From Chromatiales bacterium (GTDB lineage: Bacteria; Pseudomonadota; Gammaproteobacteria; Xanthomonadales; SZUA-36): DNA of 39,608 bases. The notes beneath the pieces are model-generated. The model was not told the DNA's origin and ran no database searches. It worked only from the letters and a program-made list of their open reading frames with translations. Positions 19,374 through 26,339 of this stretch are shown here, piece after piece. Position 1 is the first letter of the stretch; each line of letters begins with the position of its first letter. A program made the translations under genes and the position numbers. The stretch lies in NCBI GenBank assembly GCA_024640025.1, contig JAHEFT010000152.1, positions 1 to 39,608 on the forward strand, in the 5' to 3' direction.

Positions 19374-20318
19374 ATGGATCCGGCATATTCCGTCATTCTG
19401 TTTACTTCTTCATCCGGCGCAGGTTATGGCCTGTTGATCTGGCTGGCCTTCACGCGGCTGAGCGGCGCCTGGGCGCTGAGCCCGATGGTTGCGGTCATCG
19501 GCTGCCTGGTAGCACTGGCGCTGATCACAACAGGACTGCTTTCTTCAACCTTTCACCTGGGTCACCCCGAAAGAGCCTGGCGTGCTATGAGCCAATGGCG
19601 CACTTCCTGGCTGAGCCGCGAAGGTGTGTTCGCCATCCTGACCTACCCGGCTGCCCTGGTCTTCACCGCCGGCTGGATCTGGGATGCAGTGCCGCCAATC
19701 GCGATGACCTTAGCGGCATCAGCAACTTTGATCCTGTCACTGGTCACAGTGATCAGCACCGGCATGATCTACGCCTGCCTGAAAACCATCCCCCGCTGGC
19801 ATAACCGCTGGGTCGTGCCGGTTTACCTTGCCATGGCAATCGCGAGCGGTGGCTTGTTGTTCACGCTGGTCCTCGCCGCTTCCAGCGCCGCAAGGCAGCA
19901 AACGCTGATTCTGGTGATGGTGGTGTTGCTGATTTCCTGGATGACGAAATGGGCCTACTGGCGTTTCATCGACCGCCAGGAACCGGCCAGTACGACAGGC
20001 ACGGCGACAGGCCTGGGTCATCTTGGGACTGTCAGCCAGCTGGAAGCGCCGCACACCTCTGAAAATTACCTGCTCAAGGAAATGGGGTTTTCGATTGCCC
20101 GCAAGCACGCGACGAAGTTGCGCCGCATGGCCCTGAATCTCGGCCTGCTCCTGCCGGGTATCATGCTGGTGCTCGCCGGCATGTCCAACGGGTTTGCTCA
20201 ACTGGTGTTGCTGTCCGCCGCCCTGGTGCTGGGGCTGGCCGGAATCGTAGTTGAACGCTGGCTGTTCTTCGCCGAGGCCCGCCACGCGGTAACGCTGTTC
20301 TACGGCCGGTCGTTGTAG
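19374..20318 (+). CDS. soeC: Sulfite dehydrogenase membrane anchor SoeC
   Basis: A 314-residue DmsC/NrfD-like integral membrane protein with about eight helices. It anchors SoeAB and passes electrons to quinone. The early motif TTGLLSSTFHLGHPERAWRA is characteristic of the DmsC family, where the HLG..ER segment lies near the quinone site. The gene follows soeB by 18 bases with a GGAG ribosome site. Its last 25 codons (GIVVERWLFFAEARHAV.. to RSL) are repeated, with the same amino acids but different codons, at 22271-22352. The 3' end may therefore have been replaced or duplicated when the sigma-factor block arrived. Confidence 0.87.
   Translation: MDPAYSVILFTSSSGAGYGLLIWLAFTRLSGAWALSPMVAVIGCLVALALITTGLLSSTFHLGHPERAWRAMSQWRTSWLSREGVFAILTYPAALVFTAGWIWDAVPPIAMTLAASATLILSLVTVISTGMIYACLKTIPRWHNRWVVPVYLAMAIASGGLLFTLVLAASSAARQQTLILVMVVLLISWMTKWAYWRFIDRQEPASTTGTATGLGHLGTVSQLEAPHTSENYLLKEMGFSIARKHATKLRRMALNLGLLLPGIMLVLAGMSNGFAQLVLLSAALVLGLAGIVVERWLFFAEARHAVTLFYGRSL
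20237..20318 (+). repeat. Direct repeat copy A (soeC 3' end)
   Basis: The last 82 bases of soeC, including its stop TAG, align without gaps to 22271-22352. I count nine differences. All leave the encoded residues unchanged; one is TAG versus TAA in the stop codon. Similarity ends right after the stop on one side and just before GGCCGGAATC on the other. Confidence 0.92.
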
Positions 20319-20344
20319 GAGCGGCTCAGCGCAGACATCTGTCA

Positions 20345-20375
20345 TTTGTAACCTATTTCCCCCGGCGCACGTATT
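20345..20375 (+). promoter_or_regulatory. Candidate ECF promoter P1 (sigma-factor gene)
   Basis: GTAACC (20348-20353), a 16-base spacer, then CGTATT (20370-20375), preceded by TTT. It lies 38 bases before the sigma-factor ATG. The same layout with GTAACT and CGAATT recurs as P2 before the third gene. This resembles the GTAAC/CGAA-type promoter that I recall for Caulobacter sigma-F, which is controlled by the same anti-sigma family, so self-activation is likely. Confidence 0.68.
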
Positions 20376-20412
20376 TGGCTGATAACCTGGCTAATATAGT
20401 ACGTCCCCCACA

Positions 20413-21018
20413 ATGATCCTGAATGAAACGTTTTTCATGAAAGCAGCTTCAGAAGGCATCGTGCCGAGGCATGAATCTGACGAGCAGCGCTGGTCGACGT
20501 TAATGGTAAGCGCCCAGGCGGGAAATGAGTCCGATTACCGGCAGTTGCTGACTGAGCTGACAGACGTGATTTACAGCTTCCTGTGCAGTCGTTTTGGCAA
20601 GCGCCATTTTATCGAGGATTGTGTACAGGAAATCCTGATGGCCATTCACCAGGCGCGCCACACCTATGATCGAAACAGGCCTTTCCGTCCCTGGTTGTTT
20701 GCCATCGTGCGCCATAAGGCCATCGACACCTTGCGCAAGCAGCACACGAGGCGAAAACATACCAGTCAGTATATCGGCGAGCAGGAAATACTTGCCCAAA
20801 CAAGCCAGCAAAGTGAGGCCGAGAACGAAATGACCAGGGGCCGCTTATTCGAATCCTTGTCCGTGCCGTACCGGGAAGTGTTGATTTTAACCAAGATCAT
20901 CGGCTTCAGTATTGCTGAAGCGGCAGAGAAGCTTGGCATTTCCGAGAGCCTGGTCAAAGTACGGATACACCGGGCCATTCACAAATTAAGGCAGTTGATG
21001 GAGGCAGACAAACTGTGA
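20413..21018 (+). CDS. ECF-family sigma-70 factor
   Basis: A 201-residue group 4 sigma factor. Region 2 (about 40-105) contains DVIYSFLCSRFGKRHFIEDCVQEI and RPFRPWLFAIVRHKAIDTLRK, the -10 recognition and core-binding helices. Region 4 (about 145-198) contains LSVPYREVLILTKIIGFSIAEAAEKLGISESLVKVRIHRAIHKLR, a helix-turn-helix for -35 recognition. It overlaps the anti-sigma gene by four bases (GTGA), so the two are coupled. The start may be 20413 or the in-frame ATG at 20437; neither has a clear ribosome site. The paired DUF1109 protein places it near the Caulobacter sigma-F type of ECF factor. Confidence 0.93.
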   Translation: MILNETFFMKAASEGIVPRHESDEQRWSTLMVSAQAGNESDYRQLLTELTDVIYSFLCSRFGKRHFIEDCVQEILMAIHQARHTYDRNRPFRPWLFAIVRHKAIDTLRKQHTRRKHTSQYIGEQEILAQTSQQSEAENEMTRGRLFESLSVPYREVLILTKIIGFSIAEAAEKLGISESLVKVRIHRAIHKLRQLMEADKL

Positions 21019-21662
21019 ACAAGCACGACACACTAATCGCTAATCTCAGCCGTAACCTGGCACCCGTTGAGCCGCCTCCGAATATCAACAGGCTGGCCAT
21101 GGCCTGGTTCCTGTTGAGCGCTGTTTACGTGGTTGCAGTGACCCAGCTGTTTGGCCCCATTCGACCGGGAGCGATTTCCCAACTTGGCACAGAACCGCGG
21201 TTTCTGCTGGAATCTTTGCTGGGTGTGGCAGCGATACTCTGGACTAGCCTGCTGGCCTTTCGATCTGCTGTACCGGCGGCCCTGAGCAAGCCATTTGCTG
21301 CTGCCGGCATGGTCCTCATGGCGCTCTGGCTGGGCCAGTACGTCTTTGGGCTGATCAGCCCTGCCCTGGAGCCGTCGAAGCTGGGCATGCGTCACTACTG
21401 CTATTTCGAAACTTTGGCCTATGCGCTCCCCGTGATTTTGGCCGGAATGTTCCTCCTTCGCCGGCTCTATCCCTTGCGCCCGCTGCGTACAGCTATGTCC
21501 ATCGGGCTGGCGGCCGGCATGTTGCCTGCGCTATATATGCAACTCGCCTGCATGTATGAGCCGTCACACATCCTCGCCTACCATATTCTCCCGGGCTTGC
21601 TGATGGTGGGGGTAAGCGCTGGCATCGCTGCGAAATGGAACCCGCGCCGTCGCAATAAATGA
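21015..21662 (+). CDS. NrsF/DUF1109-family membrane anti-sigma factor
   Basis: A 215-residue inner-membrane protein with a short cytoplasmic N-terminus (about 27 residues, ending near PPPNINRL) and six hydrophobic helices. This is the pattern of the DUF1109/NrsF family, whose Caulobacter member restrains sigma-F. Two cysteines stand out: C129 in RHYCYFETL and C179 in LACMYEP, 50 residues apart. In the Caulobacter protein, as I recall it, two conserved cysteines with about the same positions and spacing are needed for the response to metal or oxidative stress. The gene starts with GTG inside the sigma-factor stop, so the two proteins are probably made in fixed ratio. The signal is inferred to be thiol-reactive, not shown. 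Confidence 0.88.
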   Translation: MNKHDTLIANLSRNLAPVEPPPNINRLAMAWFLLSAVYVVAVTQLFGPIRPGAISQLGTEPRFLLESLLGVAAILWTSLLAFRSAVPAALSKPFAAAGMVLMALWLGQYVFGLISPALEPSKLGMRHYCYFETLAYALPVILAGMFLLRRLYPLRPLRTAMSIGLAAGMLPALYMQLACMYEPSHILAYHILPGLLMVGVSAGIAAKWNPRRRNK

Positions 21663-21672
21663 TTCAAGCCAC

Positions 21673-21703
21673 TTTGTAACTTTATCTCCCCGGTCAACGA
21701 ATT
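21673..21703 (+). promoter_or_regulatory. Candidate ECF promoter P2 (small exported protein gene)
   Basis: GTAACT (21676-21681), a 16-base spacer, then CGAATT (21698-21703), preceded by TTT. The spacing is the same as in P1, and both spacers share a C-run followed by GG. It lies 116 bases before the ATG of the small gene, giving a leader of about 110 bases that would hold the hairpin-like AGCCGCC..GGCGGTT (near 21731-21753). Confidence 0.65.
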
Positions 21704-21818
21704 CGCTTCCAAACCCGCAAAGGGTTGGTGAGCCGCCACCTGCAAACGGCGGTTTCACAGACATGCCAAACCGGCTTAATCGAAAACGTATTACTGACCA
21801 AAGAGGAAAACACCACTT

Positions 21819-22184
21819 ATGAATACCTTCAAATTAGTCACCACGATTGCCCTCGCCGGCGCCATTTCCTTACTGACCACCAGCGCTCTTGCCAAGGAAC
21901 GCACTAAGGGCAGGGGAGCTCCCGGATTGCCGGTAATCTACGTCACCTCTCAGGACCTGTATTTCGACACCATCCTGCTCGGGAACCTGCCATACAACGG
22001 AACCGACAACTTCCAACAGTTGGAAATGGACGGACCGACCGGCGTTCAAACCGAGTTTGGACCCAGGGATACCGGCTATTTCGGCGGCCGCTGGTGGGTG
22101 GACGGAAATGAAAACGGTTACATGGATGAGGAAGATGTCTACTTCCTGTGCCCGCTACTGGGACCGGGTAGAACAGAGCCCTGA
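21819..22184 (+). CDS. Small exported protein with EF-hand-like loop, unassigned
   Basis: A 121-residue protein. Residues 1-25 form a signal peptide (LALAGAISLL-type core ending near ALA|KER). The mature part is about 95 residues, with APGLPVIYVTSQDLYFDTILLG, then TEFGPRDTGYFGGRWWVDGN. Its loop DGNENGYMDEED has Asp/Asn at positions 1, 3, 5, 9 and 12 and Gly at 6, like a calcium-binding EF-hand or dockerin loop. There is a single cysteine (FLCPLLGPG). I know no function. It follows the anti-sigma gene with its own candidate ECF promoter, so it is probably the effector or a main target of this sigma factor. AGAGGAAAA precedes the ATG at good distance. Confidence 0.8.
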   Translation: MNTFKLVTTIALAGAISLLTTSALAKERTKGRGAPGLPVIYVTSQDLYFDTILLGNLPYNGTDNFQQLEMDGPTGVQTEFGPRDTGYFGGRWWVDGNENGYMDEEDVYFLCPLLGPGRTEP

Positions 22185-22215
22185 AATGACCTGCGAAGCA
22201 GTTTAAGCGGGAAAA

Positions 22216-22245
22216 GGTGAGGAGCCCGGCGATTGGTTCCTCGCC
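22216..22245 (+). terminator. Stem-loop after the small exported protein gene
   Basis: An 11-pair stem (GGTGAGGAGCC with GGTTCCTCGCC, including two G-T pairs) and an 8-base loop, 32 bases after the stop at 22184. No T-run follows, so it may be a weak terminator or an mRNA-stabilising hairpin. Confidence 0.4.
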
Positions 22246-22270
22246 TGTTCCGAAGATCCATCACAGGAAG

Positions 22271-22352
22271 GGCCGGAATCGTGGTTGAGCGCTGGCTGTT
22301 CTTCGCCGAGGCCCGCCATGCGGTAACCCTGTTCTACGGGCGTTCCCTGTAA
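22271..22352 (+). pseudogene. Orphan soeC 3' fragment (direct repeat copy B)
   Basis: This 82-base stretch encodes GIVVERWLFFAEARHAV and the rest of the soeC terminus, ending in TAA. The protein sequence is identical to the true soeC end at 20237-20318, yet nine bases differ, all synonymous. No upstream soeC sequence accompanies it and it has no start codon. The pattern implies that both copies evolved as functional coding sequence before this one was cut off. It is not expected to be translated. Confidence 0.88.
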
Positions 22353-22391
22353 AAGGTGAACGCTGCCATCGTGTTGTATTTCCTGGCGCTT

Positions 22392-23597
22392 CTAAATTAT
22401 TTCGCGAGATTGCAGTTCGGTAATTTCCTCGGCTGAGAGCCCCAGCAGGTTACCGTAGATTTCGTTGTTGAAGGCGCCGACTTCGGGACCGGCCCAGTCA
22501 GTGCGACCGGGCGTTTCGCTGAGTTTTGGAATCATCGCCGGAATTTTCAGCGGCTTTCCGTTGACATCGACCTGTTCGAACAGGCCGCGGGCAATGAAGT
22601 GCTCGTTGACCATCATGTCCGCCACGCTGTAAATCGGGCCCGAGGGGACGCGGGCTTCATCCAGCAATGACAATGCAGAGGTGGAATCCAGCGATCCGGT
22701 CCATGCCGCGATAGCGTCATCAATGATCTGTTCATGCTCGACACGACCTGCGTTGCTGGCGAAGCGGGCATCCTCCGCCATGTCGGACCTGCCTATTTTT
22801 TCGCACAGGCGCCTGAAGATGGAATCACCATTGGCGCCGATCACGATGAACTTGCCATCGGTACAGCGGTAGGTATTGGTCGGGACGATACCCGTGATCG
22901 TCGAACCGGAGGGTTCACGGATCACCCCCGCACCATCGTATTCCGGCACGACCCCCTCAAGCAGGTTGAAAGAAGCCTCGTACAGAGCCGTGTCGATGAC
23001 CTGTCCTTTACTGCCGGGATGATTGGCCTGGTACAGGCAGGCCATCACGACCCCCAGGGCCGTGTGGAGGCCCGCGATGGTGTCGCCCAGGCTGAGGTTG
23101 GGGCGCATCGGTGCCTCACCGGGTCTGCCGTTCACATAACGCAGGCCGCCGACACCCTCGCAGACAGAGGCGAAGCCGGGTTTTGCAGCCCAAGGCCCGT
23201 CCTGCCCATAGCCCGAGATACGGGCGTAAATAAGTTGCGGGTTCTCCGCCCATAAGTCGGCCGGGCCGAGACCCCATTTTTCCATTACGCCCGGACGGAA
23301 GTTCTCGACCAGGACGCCACACTTGGCAGCCAGGCCGCGCACCAGGTCACGGCCTTCTTCGCTACGCAGGTCAGCGGTGATGCATTTCTTGTTCCGCCCG
23401 ATGCTGCGCCACCAGAACGAGGTTCCGTCGTCGTCCAGTTCCCGCCATTTTCTGAGCGGGTCGCCATCACCGGGCGGTTCGACCTTGATGATCTCGGCGC
23501 CGTAGTAGCCGAGCATGCTGCCCGTGAACGGACCGGCCAGGAGCTGGCCAACCTCGAGCACCCGGATTCCATCCAGGGGGCGGCTTTTTTGACTCAT
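22392..23597 (-). CDS. Class III (CaiB/BaiF) CoA-transferase
   Basis: A 401-residue family III CoA-transferase, which moves CoA between carboxylic acids through an aspartyl-CoA intermediate. The likely nucleophile is D172 in NLSLGDTIAGLHTALG, close to D169 of formyl-CoA transferase. The N-terminal PLDGIRVLEVGQLLAGPF and GAEIIKVEPPGDGDPLRKW are standard. KGQVIDTALYEASF and the late VPSGPIYSV also fit. I start at 23597 (MSQKSRPL) because the family begins there. The open frame continues upstream to 23741 with sequence unlike the family and would overlap the hydroxylase gene. It follows that gene by 16 bases, suggesting a shared lipid operon with the FadL-like porin. The acid substrate is unknown. 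Confidence 0.9.
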   Translation of the reverse strand: MSQKSRPLDGIRVLEVGQLLAGPFTGSMLGYYGAEIIKVEPPGDGDPLRKWRELDDDGTSFWWRSIGRNKKCITADLRSEEGRDLVRGLAAKCGVLVENFRPGVMEKWGLGPADLWAENPQLIYARISGYGQDGPWAAKPGFASVCEGVGGLRYVNGRPGEAPMRPNLSLGDTIAGLHTALGVVMACLYQANHPGSKGQVIDTALYEASFNLLEGVVPEYDGAGVIREPSGSTITGIVPTNTYRCTDGKFIVIGANGDSIFRRLCEKIGRSDMAEDARFASNAGRVEHEQIIDDAIAAWTGSLDSTSALSLLDEARVPSGPIYSVADMMVNEHFIARGLFEQVDVNGKPLKIPAMIPKLSETPGRTDWAGPEVGAFNNEIYGNLLGLSAEEITELQSREII

Positions 23598-23613
23598 CGG
23601 AGCACTTTGGGCT

Positions 23614-24237
23614 TCAGGTCCTGAAGACCCGGTCCCAGAAATAGGAAGACACACCGAAACCCAGGCGGGTATCCCGGTAGTGATGCGCCATGTGGTGGCG
23701 CCGAATTTTACGAAACAGCGCAGAATTCGAGTTCTGCACATGATGAACCGCGTAATGCATCATGTCGTAAGAAACATATCCGACACCGAAGCCGGCGAAA
23801 AATCCCCAGCCCAAATCGCCCATCGTCGATACAAACAGCAGTCCAAACAGGATGGCCAACGGGATGCTGACCGTGATCGGCATCACCAGGCGGTCCTTGT
23901 CGTTGGGGTACTGGTGGTGGACGCCGTGAATGGTGAACAGGATCTTGTGCTGAAACGGTGTCGTGGCATTGAAATGGAAGAAGAAGCGATGAAAAAAGTA
24001 CTCGAAAAGCGTCCAGAAAATGGCGCCGGCCAGGATCAGGCCGAGCGTGGTCAGCACACCCGTTCCTTTCGAGAGGCATAGCCAGGTTGCAACGGCGATA
24101 ACGGGCAGGTAGACCGCCAGCACGGTGGAGGGCCTGATACGGCTCAGTCGTTCGAGAAACGGGTTGTTCTCGAACATGATGAGTTCACCCTGCTGCGGCG
24201 CGAGGTGTTCCGGTATGGGCCTGCTGATGTCATTCAT
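23614..24237 (-). CDS. Fatty-acid hydroxylase/sterol-desaturase family membrane enzyme
   Basis: A 207-residue di-iron membrane enzyme. Its histidine clusters are complete: EYFFHRFFFH, HGVHHQYP, HYAVHH and HHMAHHYRD, the pattern of fatty acid 2-hydroxylases (FA2H/Scs7 type) rather than of soluble enzymes. Four hydrophobic segments bracket the clusters. Such enzymes add a hydroxyl group, using oxygen, to the alpha carbon of a fatty acid or to a lipid chain. It lies five bases after the FadL-like gene and 16 before the CoA-transferase gene on the same strand. Together they would import a lipid, hydroxylate it and handle its CoA ester, which is inference from context. Confidence 0.88.
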   Translation of the reverse strand: MNDISRPIPEHLAPQQGELIMFENNPFLERLSRIRPSTVLAVYLPVIAVATWLCLSKGTGVLTTLGLILAGAIFWTLFEYFFHRFFFHFNATTPFQHKILFTIHGVHHQYPNDKDRLVMPITVSIPLAILFGLLFVSTMGDLGWGFFAGFGVGYVSYDMMHYAVHHVQNSNSALFRKIRRHHMAHHYRDTRLGFGVSSYFWDRVFRT

Positions 24238-24242
24238 GCTAC

Positions 24243-25634
24243 TTAGAAGCTCCAGGTATAACTGAGTTCAAAATCGAACTGGTCCGACTCGATTTTCAAG
24301 TCCTGGCTGGGGTCGAAAAAGTTCGGGTAAATTTGCGATTCCTCTTCGGAGTACCATGCCGAGAAATTCAGCTCTGCATGATCGCCAATCGTCCTGGAAA
24401 AACCGAGCGCGTAATGTGCCTCCGCCAGGTAAGGCGTCAAAAGGTTATTCGTCGTCTGGTCCAGGCTGACCGGCTGATCGGTCACGCTGAAACCGGCTCG
24501 CAGGGTCCACTTGTCATTGATGTTCCAGCGGCCGCCGATTTTGTAAACGTTCATGTCTTTCCAGCCGAGCCCACTGCCGTTATTACCGCCGAGACACGAG
24601 GCCGGATCGGAGCCGCCGGTGTTGGCCGCGCGGCAGGCTGACAGGTTTTCAATCGGGTTGGACAGCGCGCTGACTCCGCCATGAAAAATACGCTCGGCAT
24701 CAACGCTGAACGCTAGGTTGTCCAGCACCCGCCAGGTCAAGCCAAGCTTCAGGTTTGCGGGCATATCGAGATCGCCGCCGCCGGGCAATAAATCCGAATA
24801 GTCCCTGGTCCTGTTCATGTATATTTTTGACTGGTACATCAGGCCCACGCTGACGGCCGTTGTCAATTGCGCGTGCAAGCCTGCCTTCACGCCGCCGCCA
24901 TAGGTCCAGTCCTTGCCGTTTCCGGAAAGGTCATCCGGCATCACTGCACCGCCGCTGGACACATAGGTTTGGGTCAGAGGCGCAAATGAACCCAGGCCGC
25001 TGGCGCCGAATGACTGGGTAGCCAGGACGCCCGTGATGCCAACCGCCAATTTCTCACTCAGCTGCCGTGCATACGTCATGTCCAGCATGACCTGGTAGAG
25101 ATGCCAGTTGGCGTTACCGTCGCCGAACGTGCCGGGAAGTGTTTCTATACCATTGCCATTTGCGTTGAATGTCGCCGTTCCTCCGCGATAGTCGCCGTTC
25201 ATGCCGGCGCGGGTATACAATGCCACGGCAATAGCGGAATTCTCCTGCGATTTCGCACTGGTCGCGAAATAGGGCTGATAGAGATAGTTTTTTTCCGCCT
25301 CCACGCGGTTCGGCCCGATCGTAAACGCTCCGTTTTCGCCGTTGTTGGCGCTTTCACCGCTGATGTACTTGGAGCGGGGGTGATAAATGGACAATCCGGC
25401 CTGCATCTGGCCGGCAACGGCCAGGGCGGTGGCCGGGTTATTGATCACCGCCGCGGCTTCTTCGGGCAACGCCATGCCAGCGCCGGCCATGGCCTTGTTC
25501 TTGGTGCCATATCCAACCGGGGTATACCCGTTGTTTGCAAAGCCGCTGCCGGAAATTATTATCCCGGCTGACAGCAGCCACAAGCGCCATGATGCGCCGG
25601 TAAGCGCGTCCATTTTGTTTACGCCATACACCAC
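24243..25634 (-). CDS. FadL/OMPP1-family outer membrane hydrophobic-compound transporter
   Basis: A 463-residue barrel protein. A signal peptide ends near SGSGFA|NNGY. The mature N-terminus GYTPVGYGTKNKAMAGAGMALPEEAAAVINNPATA contains the family hatch region with the INNPAT motif. The rest alternates in short beta strands and ends in an aromatic residue (FELSYTWSF), as outer-membrane barrels do. A cysteine pair in a loop (ACRAANTGGSDPASC) may form a disulfide. FadL proteins let long-chain fatty acids or hydrocarbons cross the outer membrane. It is first in the probable operon with the fatty-acid hydroxylase and CoA-transferase. The ATG at 25634 or 25613 could be used; the second gives the more usual signal peptide. 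Confidence 0.88.
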   Translation of the reverse strand: MVYGVNKMDALTGASWRLWLLSAGIIISGSGFANNGYTPVGYGTKNKAMAGAGMALPEEAAAVINNPATALAVAGQMQAGLSIYHPRSKYISGESANNGENGAFTIGPNRVEAEKNYLYQPYFATSAKSQENSAIAVALYTRAGMNGDYRGGTATFNANGNGIETLPGTFGDGNANWHLYQVMLDMTYARQLSEKLAVGITGVLATQSFGASGLGSFAPLTQTYVSSGGAVMPDDLSGNGKDWTYGGGVKAGLHAQLTTAVSVGLMYQSKIYMNRTRDYSDLLPGGGDLDMPANLKLGLTWRVLDNLAFSVDAERIFHGGVSALSNPIENLSACRAANTGGSDPASCLGGNNGSGLGWKDMNVYKIGGRWNINDKWTLRAGFSVTDQPVSLDQTTNNLLTPYLAEAHYALGFSRTIGDHAELNFSAWYSEEESQIYPNFFDPSQDLKIESDQFDFELSYTWSF

Positions 25635-25739
25635 AGTATTCCTTGAATTAATCCCAAAGCGGGAAATAAGACCGGACAGTTTATTACCCTTGCAGTGACA
25701 ACTCTAGCCCGAAGGCAAAATAACCCGGTATCAAGGCGC

Positions 25740-26225
25740 CTACTTGGTCAGGTAGTAGCCCCGGTAATATTGCGGCTGAAGCCTGGTGTAATTCGAGTGC
25801 AGAAACTCGACCAGGTCGATCAGTTCAGCGACGGTCATTTCTTCACCGTAATACGGCATGGGCGAAATGATAACCTCGCGATCCGCCCGCTCCAGCATGG
25901 CGATATACTTCGGTGAAATGATGTGATCCGGGTTAACGACCGCGGTCAACAACTCCCCGTAATTTTTGACCCGGTAGACCTCTCCGCCGATCGGTACGAC
26001 AAACGGCGGCGTGAATTCCACGGCGGGGAAATCCACATCCGGAATGGTGTGGCACACGTGGCAGTTGAAGTCGATAAATACCTGCTCACCTTGCGCGATA
26101 TCACCTTCAGGCAGGACGAATCCTTTTACGGGCCTGGCTTCTTCACTGCAAGCCGAAACGGTCAGCAGGGCACAAGCGAACAAGACCAAAGACAGCGCGT
26201 ATTTCCACCTGATATTGATTGACAT
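25740..26225 (-). CDS. c-type cytochrome lipoprotein
   Basis: A 161-residue monoheme cytochrome. Residues 1-25 form a lipoprotein signal with C26 as the lipid-modified residue (TVSAC). The heme site is C55-HV-C58-H59, and M123 in ISPMPYYG is the likely second iron ligand. It would sit in the periplasm anchored to a membrane and pass electrons to an oxidase or another cytochrome. The NYGELLTAVVNPDHIISP stretch recalls cytochromes paired with periplasmic dehydrogenases, but no such partner is adjacent. It lies 105 bases upstream of the FadL-like gene on the same strand; AGGGAGGG precedes its ATG. Confidence 0.88.
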   Translation of the reverse strand: MSINIRWKYALSLVLFACALLTVSACSEEARPVKGFVLPEGDIAQGEQVFIDFNCHVCHTIPDVDFPAVEFTPPFVVPIGGEVYRVKNYGELLTAVVNPDHIISPKYIAMLERADREVIISPMPYYGEEMTVAELIDLVEFLHSNYTRLQPQYYRGYYLTK

Positions 26226-26287
26226 GACAAACCCTCCCTATACAGAAGAGACACTTTTATTTTGGGCTCAGGGCAGGTGTTTCCATA

Positions 26288-26304
26288 TGTCCTGGGTCAG
26301 GACA
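26288..26304. promoter_or_regulatory. Dyad upstream of the cytochrome gene
   Basis: TGTCCTGGGTCAGGACA is a perfect 7-base inverted repeat with a 3-base centre, 63 bases before the cytochrome ATG. It could be a regulator site. No clear promoter boxes flank it and no second copy was seen in the window. Confidence 0.3.
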
Positions 26305-26339
26305 AAGCGGATTTCAAAATCGGCCGAATGCAGCCAACC

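Noticed and set aside
20423-20438. ATGAAACGTTTTTCAT near the ECF sigma start as a LacI operator
   Set aside because: It lies within the coding start, is imperfect and lacks the TGT/ACA ends of the three clear operators.
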